From Parcubacteria group bacterium (lineage in GTDB: Bacteria > Patescibacteria > ABY1 > Buchananbacterales > UBA6539): a DNA stretch of 43,880 bases. This document shows, one piece after another, positions 22,599 through 30,552 of this stretch. Position 1 is the first letter of the stretch. Each line of letters begins with the position of its first letter. The stretch is taken from the NCBI GenBank assembly GCA_002687175.1, contig NYZP01000010.1, forward strand, positions 1 through 43,880, given 5' to 3'. Below the pieces are notes generated by a model. The model saw only the letters and a program-made list of their open reading frames with translations. It was not told the origin of the DNA and searched no databases. Both the position numbers and the translations under genes were made by a program.

Positions 22599-23915
22599 CT
22601 AAAATGAATATCGCCAACTGGCATAGACATTACTGTTTTCTTCCAGTTGACCAAAAGTGGTGTGATTGTCGTTCCCCCAAAATATATTAGCGCCAACGTC
22701 CACTTTCCAATTATCGTTGATTCGGTAACTCACCTTTGGTCGCAAGTAACCGTCTTGATCAGACGGACTGTAAAAAGCAAACAGTGAAGTTTCCAAATCT
22801 TGATTTAACCAGAACTTGGTTAACCGACTGGTTACCACGTGACGATCCTGATCACGATTTGGACCGATAAAATTTGTCCGACGGTAATTGTCATAATCAA
22901 CCATGTGCTCAAGATAATACTGAAAGCTACCCGTGAAATCCTTAGCTAACTCTTGCTCATAACCGATCAAAAAACGAAACTCGCTGTTATTGACCAAGGG
23001 ATTTGAACCACTGGAGTCATCAACCGAATCATAGTAACCAATCTCCAAGCTACCAATACCCTTGCCAATCGGGCCACGAAAACTGGCGCCATAGACGTTG
23101 AGCCGAGGAAAAGTGACTTGGCGGGGAAACAGCCGCTGTCCACCGTTACTTTTCCAGTAGCCAGAATAACCATAAAAGGCTAATTCATACGAACCGAAAT
23201 TACGATAAAGACGTAAAGCCCATTCGTCATTTGCAAACCAGCTACTCGGAACACTGAAGTCAAGCTCTTCGTCTTCTCCAGCAAAATCCTGAGTCAAAGG
23301 ATCCCAGAAACTGATTCGTTCTCCAGTGACATAACGATCTGGGGTGAACTGTGGAGCATAGACTAGATCTAGGTTCATCAACTTATTTCGCCAGGAGATG
23401 CGAACCGCGTCGGTTGGCGCTTTTAAGTATCCTACATCTCGACCCAGCAAAAACGACTGCCAATCTTTGGGAAACAGATCATTGATAAAAAGCTGATCAG
23501 CCGCTCCCCAAGTTATAACCTGTCTACCAACTGAGATGTCCAGGGATTCTATCGGTCTGAACAATAATCGAAATTGACGAAGATCGAACTCCGCTGACTC
23601 GGATACTCCATCCAAGTAGAAATCACCACGAGTTTCCAGAACTAGCTTGTCCCACGACTTTTCCCATTTTAACTGCAATCTGGTTTCCACCAAGGAACTA
23701 TCGCCTGACTGTGCTTGATTACCTCTGGTACGCAGTCCTAATCTGGTCTCCCAAAAACCGTGGAGACGTCTTGATTGTACTGGAGTTTCAACTGGTTGAG
23801 CAGAAACTTGTTCCTCACCTAAACCAATAGGTAATGGCGGTTCCTGAGCAAAAACCCAAATGGCTTTTGTCAGGAATAGAGTAATGACAAATCCTGATCT
23901 GACAAAGGCCATCAT
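22599..23915 (-). CDS. Outer-membrane-type beta-barrel protein (DUF1302/alginate-export-like)
   Basis: The protein has 438 residues. A Sec signal peptide (residues 1-24, ending VFAQ) is followed by a proline-rich stretch and then by about 16 alternating amphipathic strands, for example GFWETRLGLRTRG, KLVLETRGDFYLDG and LDISVGRQVITWGAADQLF. The last residues are YASWRYSF, and a terminal aromatic residue is the usual BAM recognition signal. The size and the WG..D motif resemble DUF1302-like porins. It is translated 23 bases after the LolA-like gene, with SD AAGGAGGG. Patescibacteria are not known to have an outer membrane, so either the protein comes by transfer or the cell has an unrecognised outer layer. 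Assignment to a barrel is firm, function is not. Confidence 0.8.
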   Translation of the reverse strand: MMAFVRSGFVITLFLTKAIWVFAQEPPLPIGLGEEQVSAQPVETPVQSRRLHGFWETRLGLRTRGNQAQSGDSSLVETRLQLKWEKSWDKLVLETRGDFYLDGVSESAEFDLRQFRLLFRPIESLDISVGRQVITWGAADQLFINDLFPKDWQSFLLGRDVGYLKAPTDAVRISWRNKLMNLDLVYAPQFTPDRYVTGERISFWDPLTQDFAGEDEELDFSVPSSWFANDEWALRLYRNFGSYELAFYGYSGYWKSNGGQRLFPRQVTFPRLNVYGASFRGPIGKGIGSLEIGYYDSVDDSSGSNPLVNNSEFRFLIGYEQELAKDFTGSFQYYLEHMVDYDNYRRTNFIGPNRDQDRHVVTSRLTKFWLNQDLETSLFAFYSPSDQDGYLRPKVSYRINDNWKVDVGANIFWGNDNHTTFGQLEENSNVYASWRYSF

Positions 23916-23938
23916 AAGAATAACCCTCCTTTCTGAAA

Positions 23939-24730
23939 CTATCCCTTGCCAATGGCGGGTGGGTTGCGCAATGATTGCTCCGAAAAAATGCCGTCGTCCA
24001 AGTCTAAATCATAAGTGACTGCTAAATACTCAATCACTGTATAACCACCAGACTTAACATCGGTAATTCTGATTTGGGTTACTGTTTGGTATCCCTCAAG
24101 CATTGCCACCGCTAAAGTTTCAACGGTCCGATAAACTTTGTTACTTTTGGAAAACTCCAATTTAACCGGAACCAGACTTTCTCGGTGTATCCAAGTCTGA
24201 TAAGAATCAAACTCCACTGAGCTTGTCTGCTTGGGCCGACTGTTCACAATGTAGTAAAGGTCGGTTGTCTCAGATAACTGATGACTATCAGCCTCAATAC
24301 TCCTGCCAGTGATGTCCTCATAAAAAAAGTTAGAGCCGACAAAACTGCTACGTTCGTTTGTTGCAGCAATTCGTCGGACCACATCCAAGGCCGGTAAATA
24401 GAGCCAGCGATCATCCGCCCGTTGACCATGTTTCCAGGTCAACAGGGCAGTGCCTAACACTTCAGACGGTGACGAAAAATAAACAAAAAAATTTTGTTCA
24501 TCGCCTTGCTCATCTTTATCTTGTCGCAACACCACAAACTCTCTTAGTCGAGTTCGTCCCCGACGGTTGGTAATTGTCATTTTGGCATTGGCCCGACTGT
24601 TCTCTCCCTGCGAATACATGACCTGATTAGCTTGACGAACAATCTGCTCCACGGTCAGGCTGTTTTCTTGAGCCATGACAATAGTGCCGAAAGTAATAAT
24701 GATTAACCAAGCTGTGGTAACTTTGCTCAT
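23939..24730 (-). CDS. LolA-like outer-membrane lipoprotein-sorting protein
   Basis: The start is placed at ATG 24730 because AGGAGG lies just upstream and the longer frame begins with that SD. The 263-residue protein has a signal peptide ending IVMAQ and a half-barrel fold: SRANAKMTITNRRGRTRLREFV, FFVYFSSPSEVLGTALLTW, DRWLYLPAL..VRRI, SFVGSNFFYEDI. This is the PF17131-type protein often encoded beside RND/MMPL exporters and DUF1302-like barrels in Gram-negative bacteria. Here only the barrel accompanies it and no exporter is in the window. It would act outside the cytoplasmic membrane, carrying a lipid or lipoprotein. It is the first gene of a two-gene operon. Confidence 0.82.
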   Translation of the reverse strand: MSKVTTAWLIIITFGTIVMAQENSLTVEQIVRQANQVMYSQGENSRANAKMTITNRRGRTRLREFVVLRQDKDEQGDEQNFFVYFSSPSEVLGTALLTWKHGQRADDRWLYLPALDVVRRIAATNERSSFVGSNFFYEDITGRSIEADSHQLSETTDLYYIVNSRPKQTSSVEFDSYQTWIHRESLVPVKLEFSKSNKVYRTVETLAVAMLEGYQTVTQIRITDVKSGGYTVIEYLAVTYDLDLDDGIFSEQSLRNPPAIGKG

Positions 24731-24848
24731 TATAATCCTCCTCAGCAAAATATTGCCTTTGTTTTATTATTAAATTGTAGAGATCTTTGACAAGGTTACC
24801 TGATTGCCCCGTTCAAGTCAATAAAACTTTATCTCAGTAATTTATGGC

Positions 24849-24877
24849 TAGATAATGGATTTTTAATGTGTTATAAT
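24849..24877 (+). promoter_or_regulatory. Putative promoter of the pentose-phosphate operon
   Basis: TAGATA at 24849 (weak), 17 bases, TATAAT at 24872. The ATG at 24888 is 10 bases after the -10 box, so the message would be almost leaderless. Confidence 0.45.
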
Positions 24878-24887
24878 TAAGAAAAAT

Positions 24888-25598
24888 ATGGCCAAAAAAA
24901 AGAAAAAAGAAATTTTAAATTTACCATCGGTTAAATTACCAATAAAACCTTTAACCTCGCAAGATATTGATAAAGATATCCAGCGTCGGGTGTCAAAAAT
25001 AAACAAGGAGCTTAAAGGAGGATTTGATTTTATTAAATCTCATCCCAAGTCAGTTACTTTTTTCGGTTCTGCCAGGCTAAAAAAGGACAGCCCTTATTAT
25101 CAAAAAGCAATCAGGCTTGGTGAGCGTCTAGTCAAGCTAGGATATTCCTTGGTTACTGGTGGTGGCCCGGGTATCATGGAAGCTGGTAACCAGGGAGCAA
25201 TGAAAGGGTATGGTCAATCTGTCGGCTTAACCATAAAATTACCAGGTGAACAGGTAAGAAACCCCTACTTAACAAATTTTTTTAACTTTCACTATTTTTT
25301 CACTCGCAAGGTCTGTTTAACCTTTTCCGCCGAAGCTTATGTTTATTTTCCTGGAGGCTTTGGCACTTTGGATGAGTTTTTTGAAATTTTAACTTTAGTC
25401 CAAACTAATAAAATTGAAAAAGTTCCAATTATTTTAGTTGGTCGTGAATTTTGGCAACCACTTCACAGTTTTATGGAAAGGAATGTTTATCGGAAAAAAG
25501 CAATGATCAGCAAAGAGGACATGAAATTTTACCGGATAGTGGACGATGAAAATAAAATCATTGAAATAATAAAAAAAGCCCCGATAAGAAGAGGATGA
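24888..25598 (+). CDS. LOG-family (TIGR00730) Rossmann-fold protein
   Basis: The protein has 236 residues. The family hallmark pair is present: GGGPGIMEAGNQGA (about residues 86-99) and PGGFGTLDEFFE (about 155-166). Characterised members cleave nucleoside 5'-monophosphates to base and ribose 5-phosphate, which would feed the pentose-phosphate genes that follow. The N-terminus is a lysine-rich extension. It is the first gene of the operon and overlaps the next by four bases (ATGA). Confidence 0.88.
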   Translation: MAKKKKKEILNLPSVKLPIKPLTSQDIDKDIQRRVSKINKELKGGFDFIKSHPKSVTFFGSARLKKDSPYYQKAIRLGERLVKLGYSLVTGGGPGIMEAGNQGAMKGYGQSVGLTIKLPGEQVRNPYLTNFFNFHYFFTRKVCLTFSAEAYVYFPGGFGTLDEFFEILTLVQTNKIEKVPIILVGREFWQPLHSFMERNVYRKKAMISKEDMKFYRIVDDENKIIEIIKKAPIRRG

Positions 25599-25807
25599 AT
25601 ATGCTACTTTTTGGACAACTGCTTGATGCCTTGGGTACTATCCTGATCGCCATCATGGCACTGCGGGTTCATCATCACGTAATCAAGGAACACAAAATTG
25701 ATGCCTCAGTTTTTAAAGAAATGAAACATGAACAAAAAATCGGCTTTTTAGGAATCTCTTTATTAGCTATTGGTTATCTGATACAGCTGTTAGTCCACTT
25801 GAATTAA
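25595..25807 (+). CDS. Small two-segment membrane protein
   Basis: The protein has 70 residues with hydrophobic segments at about 5-24 and 50-68, joined by a charged loop with a histidine group (RVHHHVIKEHK). The start overlaps the stop of the previous gene (ATGA), so it is translationally coupled. The family is unknown. Confidence 0.6.
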   Translation: MNMLLFGQLLDALGTILIAIMALRVHHHVIKEHKIDASVFKEMKHEQKIGFLGISLLAIGYLIQLLVHLN

Positions 25808-25818
25808 TTTTTATATAT

Positions 25819-26304
25819 ATGAAAGTTTACCTTGGCGCTGATCATGCTGGTTGGCAACTGAAAGAAATTATCAAAAAATATCTGGACCAAAAAAAAGTTA
25901 GCTACCAGGATTTAGGTAATAAAGTTTTAGATAAAAATGATGATTATCCGGATTACAGTTTAAAAGTAGCAAATGCTGTAATCAAGGACAAAAAAAGTTT
26001 AGGTATTTTATTTTGTGGTTCCTCGGCCGGTGCCTGTATTACCGCCAACAAAGTTAAAGGCATAAGAGCGGCATCAGTCAGAAGTCTAGGAGAAGCAAAG
26101 CTAGCACGCTCGGATGACGATGCTAATATTATTTGTTTGGCTGGTGGTCAACAAGTTCAACAAAAAGTTAAAAATGTTGGAGTAAGCCCGGCCTTAGCAA
26201 AAAAAATTGTTACAACCTGGCTGGACAGCTCATTTTCAAATGCTCCAAGACATAAACGTCGAGTTGGTAAGATTAAAAAAATTGAAACAAAAAACTTCAA
26301 GTAG
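25819..26304 (+). CDS. rpiB: Ribose-5-phosphate isomerase B
   Basis: It interconverts ribose 5-phosphate and ribulose 5-phosphate. MKVYLGADHAGWQLKE at the N-terminus carries the phosphate-binding ADHAG. The catalytic Cys lies in LFCGSSAGACITANK (about residues 70-84), where most family members have CGTGIGMSIAANK; the catalytic Cys is kept but the loop is changed. NKVKGIRAA and DDANIICLAGGQ follow. The length is 161, slightly above the usual 145-150 because of a basic tail. It is in the operon with the LOG-like gene, rpe and transketolase. Confidence 0.93.
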   Translation: MKVYLGADHAGWQLKEIIKKYLDQKKVSYQDLGNKVLDKNDDYPDYSLKVANAVIKDKKSLGILFCGSSAGACITANKVKGIRAASVRSLGEAKLARSDDDANIICLAGGQQVQQKVKNVGVSPALAKKIVTTWLDSSFSNAPRHKRRVGKIKKIETKNFK

Positions 26305-26305
26305 T

Positions 26306-26438
26306 ATGCCTGGTAGTGAAACTTTGATTAGTCTGACAAAGACGAGCAAAAAATACTACCGGGTAATAGCTTACGAAAAAAGATTTAATTAACTAATAAT
26401 TTTGATTTATTAAAAATATCAAAGTTCTACTACCGAGT
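26306..26438 (+). promoter_or_regulatory. Structured 129-nt element ending at the rpe start codon (copy 1)
   Basis: CCTGGTAGTGAAACTTTGAT (26309-26328) is complementary to ATCAAAGTTCTACTACCGAG (26418-26437) over nearly the whole length. A small hairpin (GTCT-GACAA-AGAC, 26331-26343) follows the left arm, and the rest of the interior is AT-rich. TATG stands directly outside both arms, and the right one contains the rpe ATG. A 28-codon ORF begins at the left ATG (26306-26392). A middle ACTACCGGG (26355-26363) could compete for the left arm. A second copy lies before the transketolase C gene. Confidence 0.75.
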
Positions 26439-27116
26439 ATGGCTAAACAGATTGTGCCAGCAATTTTAACTGATGATATCAAGGATTTAAAAGCTAAGCT
26501 GACCAGCGTTGCCAAATTGACCGACTGGGTACAGGTTGATATTATGGATGGCAATTTTGTAAACAATACTTCAGTCAGTCTAACTGACCTGGCAAAGCTA
26601 CCTCACTCCTCAAATATTTCAGCTCACTTAATGGTCCTGAACCCAGAGAAATACCTAGCTGACTGCAAGGCTGCCGGAGTTAAAAGGGTACTGGTACATT
26701 TCAAGAGTTCTAAAGATATCGGAGTTGTTTTAAAAAAAGCAAAAAAAATGGGGTTTCAGGTAGGATTAGCAATAAGTCCTAAGGTATTTATAGAACAAAT
26801 TAAAAAATATATAGCTTTGGCAGATATAATTTTAGTCTTAGGGGTTGAGCCAGGCTTTGGTGGACAAAAATTAATTCCCGAAAGTTTAAATAAGATTAAG
26901 GAGCTTAAAAGAATTAGTCCAAAAAAACTGATTGAAATTGATGGTGGCGTTACTCTTGAAAACATCAGTGAAATTAGTGAAGCTGGAGCAGATATATTCG
27001 TTATTGGTAGTGGAATTTTTAAAACTGACAATATTAAAAAAACTATTAAGCAGCTAAAAAGAAAAGTTAATCCCAATTTATTAAATCTATGGGGTATATT
27101 CACGATAAAAAAATAA
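26439..27116 (+). CDS. rpe: Ribulose-phosphate 3-epimerase
   Basis: It interconverts ribulose 5-phosphate and xylulose 5-phosphate. This is a TIM barrel of 225 residues with VDIMDGNFV (metal-binding Asp), the His in SAHLMV, the loop VEPGFGGQ, IDGGV (second Asp) and the phosphate-binding IGSGIF. The ATG comes one base after the structured repeat. The 3' end overlaps the transketolase N start by 28 bases. Confidence 0.95.
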   Translation: MAKQIVPAILTDDIKDLKAKLTSVAKLTDWVQVDIMDGNFVNNTSVSLTDLAKLPHSSNISAHLMVLNPEKYLADCKAAGVKRVLVHFKSSKDIGVVLKKAKKMGFQVGLAISPKVFIEQIKKYIALADIILVLGVEPGFGGQKLIPESLNKIKELKRISPKKLIEIDGGVTLENISEISEAGADIFVIGSGIFKTDNIKKTIKQLKRKVNPNLLNLWGIFTIKK

Positions 27117-27949
27117 AAAAGCTTGAGGTGATTGCCACCGATATTAGGCAAGACTTAATCAAGATGTTACTCGAGGCCGGTTCTGGTCATACTGCTGGTC
27201 CTATCAGTTTGGCTGATATTTTTACGGCCTTGTATTTTCACGTTCTAAACCATAAACCAAAAAAACCAAATTGGGATGGTCGTGATCGTTTAATTTTGTC
27301 GGCTGGCCATCTTGCTCCAATTCGTTATGTGGCCATGGCTTATGCTGGTTATTTCCCAAAGAAAGAATTAATGACTTTAAGAAAACTGGGGACTAGACTG
27401 CAAGGTCACCCAGAACGACTTGCTTTACCCGGTGCCGAGACAACATCCGGTCCCTTGGGCGACGGTATTGGCCAAGCCTGTGGCATCGCTCTAGCCGCCC
27501 TAATGGATAAGAAAAAATTTCGAGTTTACTGTTTAATGTCTGATGCCGAGCAACAAGCCGGAATTGTTTGGGAGTCAGCCATGTTCGCCGCCAAAAATAA
27601 TTTAAATAACATTACCGCCATTATTGATCGAAATAATATTCAAATTGGTGGTATGACCGAGAAGGTAATGCCAATAGAGCCATTGAGAAGAAAATACCAA
27701 GCTTTTGGTTGGCATGTTTTGGAAGTTGATGGTCATAATATTGAAGCGATTGTTGACGCCACAGAAGCGGCCAAGGCTATTTATGAAAAACCAACTTTGA
27801 TTATTGCCCACACTATTCCTGGCAAAGGTCTAAAAGAAATGGAATTTGATTACAAGTGGCATGGCAAACCACCGAAGAAGGATGAGGCCGAAAATTTTCT
27901 AAAAGAATTACGAACCCTTGAAGGCAAAATTAAAAGTGAACACGAATAA
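27089..27949 (+). CDS. Transketolase, N-terminal (thiamine-pyrophosphate) subunit
   Basis: It forms the ThDP/Mg-binding half of a split transketolase that works with the subunit at 28093. The protein has 286 residues. GSGHTAGPISLADI (about 30-43), LSAGHLAP, the substrate-loop GHPERLALPGAETTSGPLG, and the ThDP motif starting SDAEQQAGIVWE and ending in DRNNIQIGG are all present. The start overlaps the end of rpe by 28 bases; a later TTG at about 27122 is an alternative. It shares the operon with rpe and rpiB. Confidence 0.93.
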   Translation: MGYIHDKKIKKLEVIATDIRQDLIKMLLEAGSGHTAGPISLADIFTALYFHVLNHKPKKPNWDGRDRLILSAGHLAPIRYVAMAYAGYFPKKELMTLRKLGTRLQGHPERLALPGAETTSGPLGDGIGQACGIALAALMDKKKFRVYCLMSDAEQQAGIVWESAMFAAKNNLNNITAIIDRNNIQIGGMTEKVMPIEPLRRKYQAFGWHVLEVDGHNIEAIVDATEAAKAIYEKPTLIIAHTIPGKGLKEMEFDYKWHGKPPKKDEAENFLKELRTLEGKIKSEHE

Positions 27950-27955
27950 AATATT

Positions 27956-28092
27956 ATGCCCAGTAGTGAAACTTTGATTAGTCCCAACAAGTTGGGACAC
28001 CATAGCCGGGTATTAAAAATTAATAAACGAATTTAAATAATAATATTATAAATAAATTTTGGTAATTAAATATCAAAGTTCTACTACTGGGT
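27956..28092 (+). promoter_or_regulatory. Structured 133-nt element ending at the transketolase C start codon (copy 2)
   Basis: CCCAGTAGTGAAACTTTGAT (27959-27978) pairs with ATCAAAGTTCTACTACTGGG (28072-28091). Compared with copy 1 three pairs of this stem change while keeping or improving pairing. The hairpin after the left arm is longer here (GTCCCAAC-AA-GTTGGGAC, 27981-27998). TATG again flanks both arms and the right one holds the start codon. A 26-codon ORF starts at the left ATG (27956-28036), and its first nine codons are almost those of copy 1. Confidence 0.75.
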
Positions 28093-29085
28093 ATGCCAAT
28101 AAATAAATCGGCAAAATTAGCTCGTAATCTATTTAACAAAAAAGATGTTAAACGTTTACCAACGCGTGATGGCTATGGTCATGGTGTATTAAAAATAGGG
28201 ACTAAAAATAATCAGGTGGTGGTACTTTGTGCTGACTTGATTGAATCAACCAGATCGCATTGGTTTAAAGAAAAATTCCCTGAACGGTATGTTGAGCTAG
28301 GAGTAGCTGAACAAAACTTAGTGGCCGTAGCCGCCGGCATGGCCATTGGCGGAAAAATTCCTTACATTACTTCTTATGCCACTTTTAGTCCTGGACGAAA
28401 TAATGAGCAGATCAGAACTTTGGCTTGCATCAGTGACTTGCCAATCAAAGTAATTGGCTCTCATGCTGGAGTATCAGTTGGACCGGATGGAGCAACTCAT
28501 CAAGCCTTAGAAGATATTGCTTTAATGCGCGTTCTACCACGGATGACCGTGCTAGTCCCTTGCGACGCAGTGGAGGCAGAAAAAGCTACTATAACAGCGG
28601 CCAGAATTAATGGCCCAGTCTACGTTCGTTTAGCTCGTGAAAAAACCCCCGTCATGACCACGTCAAAAACTTCTTTCAAGCCTGGCAAAGCCAATATTTT
28701 TTGGCGAGGGAGTGATGTCACGATTATAGCTTGTGGCCCGTTAGTCCACGAGGCACTCTTGGCTGCTAAAGTGTTGGAATCAAAAAAAATAAAAGTGGAA
28801 GTAATTAATAATTCGACAATTAAACCTTTGGACGAAAAAACAATCTTAAGTTCTGTTAGAAAAACTAAAGCTGTGGTTACGGTTGAGGAACATCAAGTTA
28901 ATGGTGGTCTAGGCAGTGCTATTGCCGAACTGCTTGGTAAAAAATTACCAACCCCAATTGAAATGATTGGCTTGCAGGATCGATTTGGTGAGTCGGGAGA
29001 ACCTGAAGAATTACTGAAACATTTTAAACTAATCAATCCTCACATAATTCAAGCAGTTAAAAAAGTAATTCGAAGAAAAAGATGA
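28093..29085 (+). CDS. Transketolase, C-terminal subunit
   Basis: It carries the pyrimidine-binding and C-terminal domains of the split enzyme. The protein has 330 residues. ELGVAEQNLVAVAAGMA contains the ThDP-activating Glu. TSYATFSPGRNNEQIR, SHAGVSVGPDGATHQALEDI and VRLAREKTP follow, then the C-terminal domain (VTVEEHQVNGGLGSAIAE). The ATG directly follows the structured repeat. It overlaps the kinase gene by four bases (ATGA). Confidence 0.94.
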   Translation: MPINKSAKLARNLFNKKDVKRLPTRDGYGHGVLKIGTKNNQVVVLCADLIESTRSHWFKEKFPERYVELGVAEQNLVAVAAGMAIGGKIPYITSYATFSPGRNNEQIRTLACISDLPIKVIGSHAGVSVGPDGATHQALEDIALMRVLPRMTVLVPCDAVEAEKATITAARINGPVYVRLAREKTPVMTTSKTSFKPGKANIFWRGSDVTIIACGPLVHEALLAAKVLESKKIKVEVINNSTIKPLDEKTILSSVRKTKAVVTVEEHQVNGGLGSAIAELLGKKLPTPIEMIGLQDRFGESGEPEELLKHFKLINPHIIQAVKKVIRRKR

Positions 29086-30062
29086 AAAAAGAATTTGATA
29101 TTATTTCGATTGGTGACTCAACCGTTGATTTTTTTTTAGATATTGAAGAAGCGTCAGTGAATTGTAAAATTGATGATAAAGATTGCCAGTTATGTTTTGA
29201 TTATGCTAATAAAGTACCCATCAAAAAAGTAACCAAAGTTTCAGGTGTTGGTAATGCTGCTAATCTTGCCGTTGGTTCATCAAGGCTTAAACTCAAAACT
29301 GCTTTATACACTATTTTAGGTAATGATGAATCAGGTCAAGAAATTTTTAATCATTTTAAAAAAGAAGGGATTAACCCAGACTACATAATATTTGATAAAA
29401 AAGGTGGGACCAATCATTCCACAGTTCTAAATTTTCAAGCTGAAAGAACTATTTTAGTATTTCACGAACATCGCAACTACCATCTACCAAAATTTGCCAA
29501 GACCAAGTGGGTCTATTTTTCTTCTTTATCAGCCGGACATGAAAAAATTCATCAACCCGTAATTAACTTGATTAAAAAAAACAAAATTAAGCTTGGCTTT
29601 AATCCCGGGACATTCCAACTTAAAGAGGGTTTAAAAGTATTAACACCGATTATGAAAGTAACGGAAGCGTTTATTCTTAATAAACAAGAAGCTCAACGTC
29701 TTTTAAAATCAAAGGAAGAAGATATTAAAAAACTTTTAGTAAAATTACATAAAGTCGGTCCCCGGATAGTAGTTATTACCGATAGCCAAAATGGGTCATA
29801 TGCTTATGATGGTCAGACAACATATTCTCAACCAATTTTTGACAGCCCCGTCGTTGAAAGGACTGGGGCTGGTGACAGCTTTTCAACAGGTTTTATCAGT
29901 GCCTTAGTTAGTGGTAATGATATACCAACGGCCATGAGATGGGGTACCGTAAATGCCTGTTCGGTGGTTCAAAAAGTTGGTGCTCAAGCAGGACTACTCA
30001 CTAGAAATGAATTAAAAAAATTACTTAAGAAATATTCAAAAGTAAAAAATAAGATTATTTAG
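29082..30062 (+). CDS. PfkB-family carbohydrate kinase
   Basis: The ribokinase-like fold has 326 residues. GVGNAANLAVGSSRL is the first signature region, and VERTGAGDSFSTGFISAL contains the catalytic Asp and anion hole (about 265-282). NKQEAQRLL is typical of the middle. The sugar is not settled by sequence; the context suggests a pentose or ribulose/fructose phosphate. The Cys-containing insert NCKIDDKDCQLCFDYA (about residues 28-43) is found in related CPR kinases and could bind metal. It is the last gene of the pentose-phosphate operon and converges with the riboflavin operon. Confidence 0.88.
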   Translation: MKKEFDIISIGDSTVDFFLDIEEASVNCKIDDKDCQLCFDYANKVPIKKVTKVSGVGNAANLAVGSSRLKLKTALYTILGNDESGQEIFNHFKKEGINPDYIIFDKKGGTNHSTVLNFQAERTILVFHEHRNYHLPKFAKTKWVYFSSLSAGHEKIHQPVINLIKKNKIKLGFNPGTFQLKEGLKVLTPIMKVTEAFILNKQEAQRLLKSKEEDIKKLLVKLHKVGPRIVVITDSQNGSYAYDGQTTYSQPIFDSPVVERTGAGDSFSTGFISALVSGNDIPTAMRWGTVNACSVVQKVGAQAGLLTRNELKKLLKKYSKVKNKII

Positions 30063-30066
30063 TATT

Positions 30067-30552
30067 CTAGTTTTGCTTAATAAGATGAGCGGAATGTAAG
30101 GCCGCCGATGTTGCTACAGAACCTGTGTTAACTCTTTCTTTGGCCTGTTCTAAATTATCAGTGGTTAAAACCCCAAAACCAATTGGTAAGTGATGTTCCA
30201 GCATCACTTTTAATATTCCTTCGGTTACTATTTTGGCCACATAATCAAAATGGGAAGTTTCTCCTCGCACCACTGCCCCTAAGGCGACCAAACAATCATA
30301 CTCCTTACTTTTAGCTAAGTGTTGGAGCATCAAAGGAATTTCAACACATCCAGCAACCTTAACCAGTTTAATATTTTTTTCAGCCACCTGATATTTTTCA
30401 AGGGCATCTTTAGCTGAATTAATTAAAGCACTGGTTATTTCCTCATTAAAATAACTGGCCACCAAGCCAACCTTATAGTCTAAGGCAACAAAAGTTTCTC
30501 CGCCAAAGACGGATCCGCCTCTGGCGGATAATTTACTTTTATCTATTTGCAT
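30067..30552 (-). CDS. ribH: Lumazine synthase (6,7-dimethyl-8-ribityllumazine synthase)
   Basis: It makes lumazine from the ribitylaminopyrimidine and dihydroxybutanone phosphate. The start is set at ATG 30552, which overlaps the ribE stop. VGLVASYFNEEIT, EIPLM, LGAVVRGETSHFDYVA and GFGVLTTDNLEQA are the expected motifs; the catalytic His is in SHFDYV. Residues 9-18 (SARGGSVFGG) are encoded by a GC-rich palindromic repeat placed in frame in front of the first strand. The length is 161 instead of about 150. It is the last gene of the operon. Confidence 0.94.
   Translation of the reverse strand: MQIDKSKLSARGGSVFGGETFVALDYKVGLVASYFNEEITSALINSAKDALEKYQVAEKNIKLVKVAGCVEIPLMLQHLAKSKEYDCLVALGAVVRGETSHFDYVAKIVTEGILKVMLEHHLPIGFGVLTTDNLEQAKERVNTGSVATSAALHSAHLIKQN
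30499..30528. repeat. 30-bp palindromic repeat inside ribH
   Basis: TCCGCCAAAGACGGATCCGC and its continuation CTCTGGCGGA. TCCGCC and GGCGGA form nested inverted pairs. It is exactly ten codons long and encodes residues 9-18 of RibH. Confidence 0.7.

Noticed and set aside
26306..26392. Calling the 28-codon ORF an independent gene
   Set aside because: Its sequence is explained by the inverted-repeat arm, and third codon positions are as conserved as the others.
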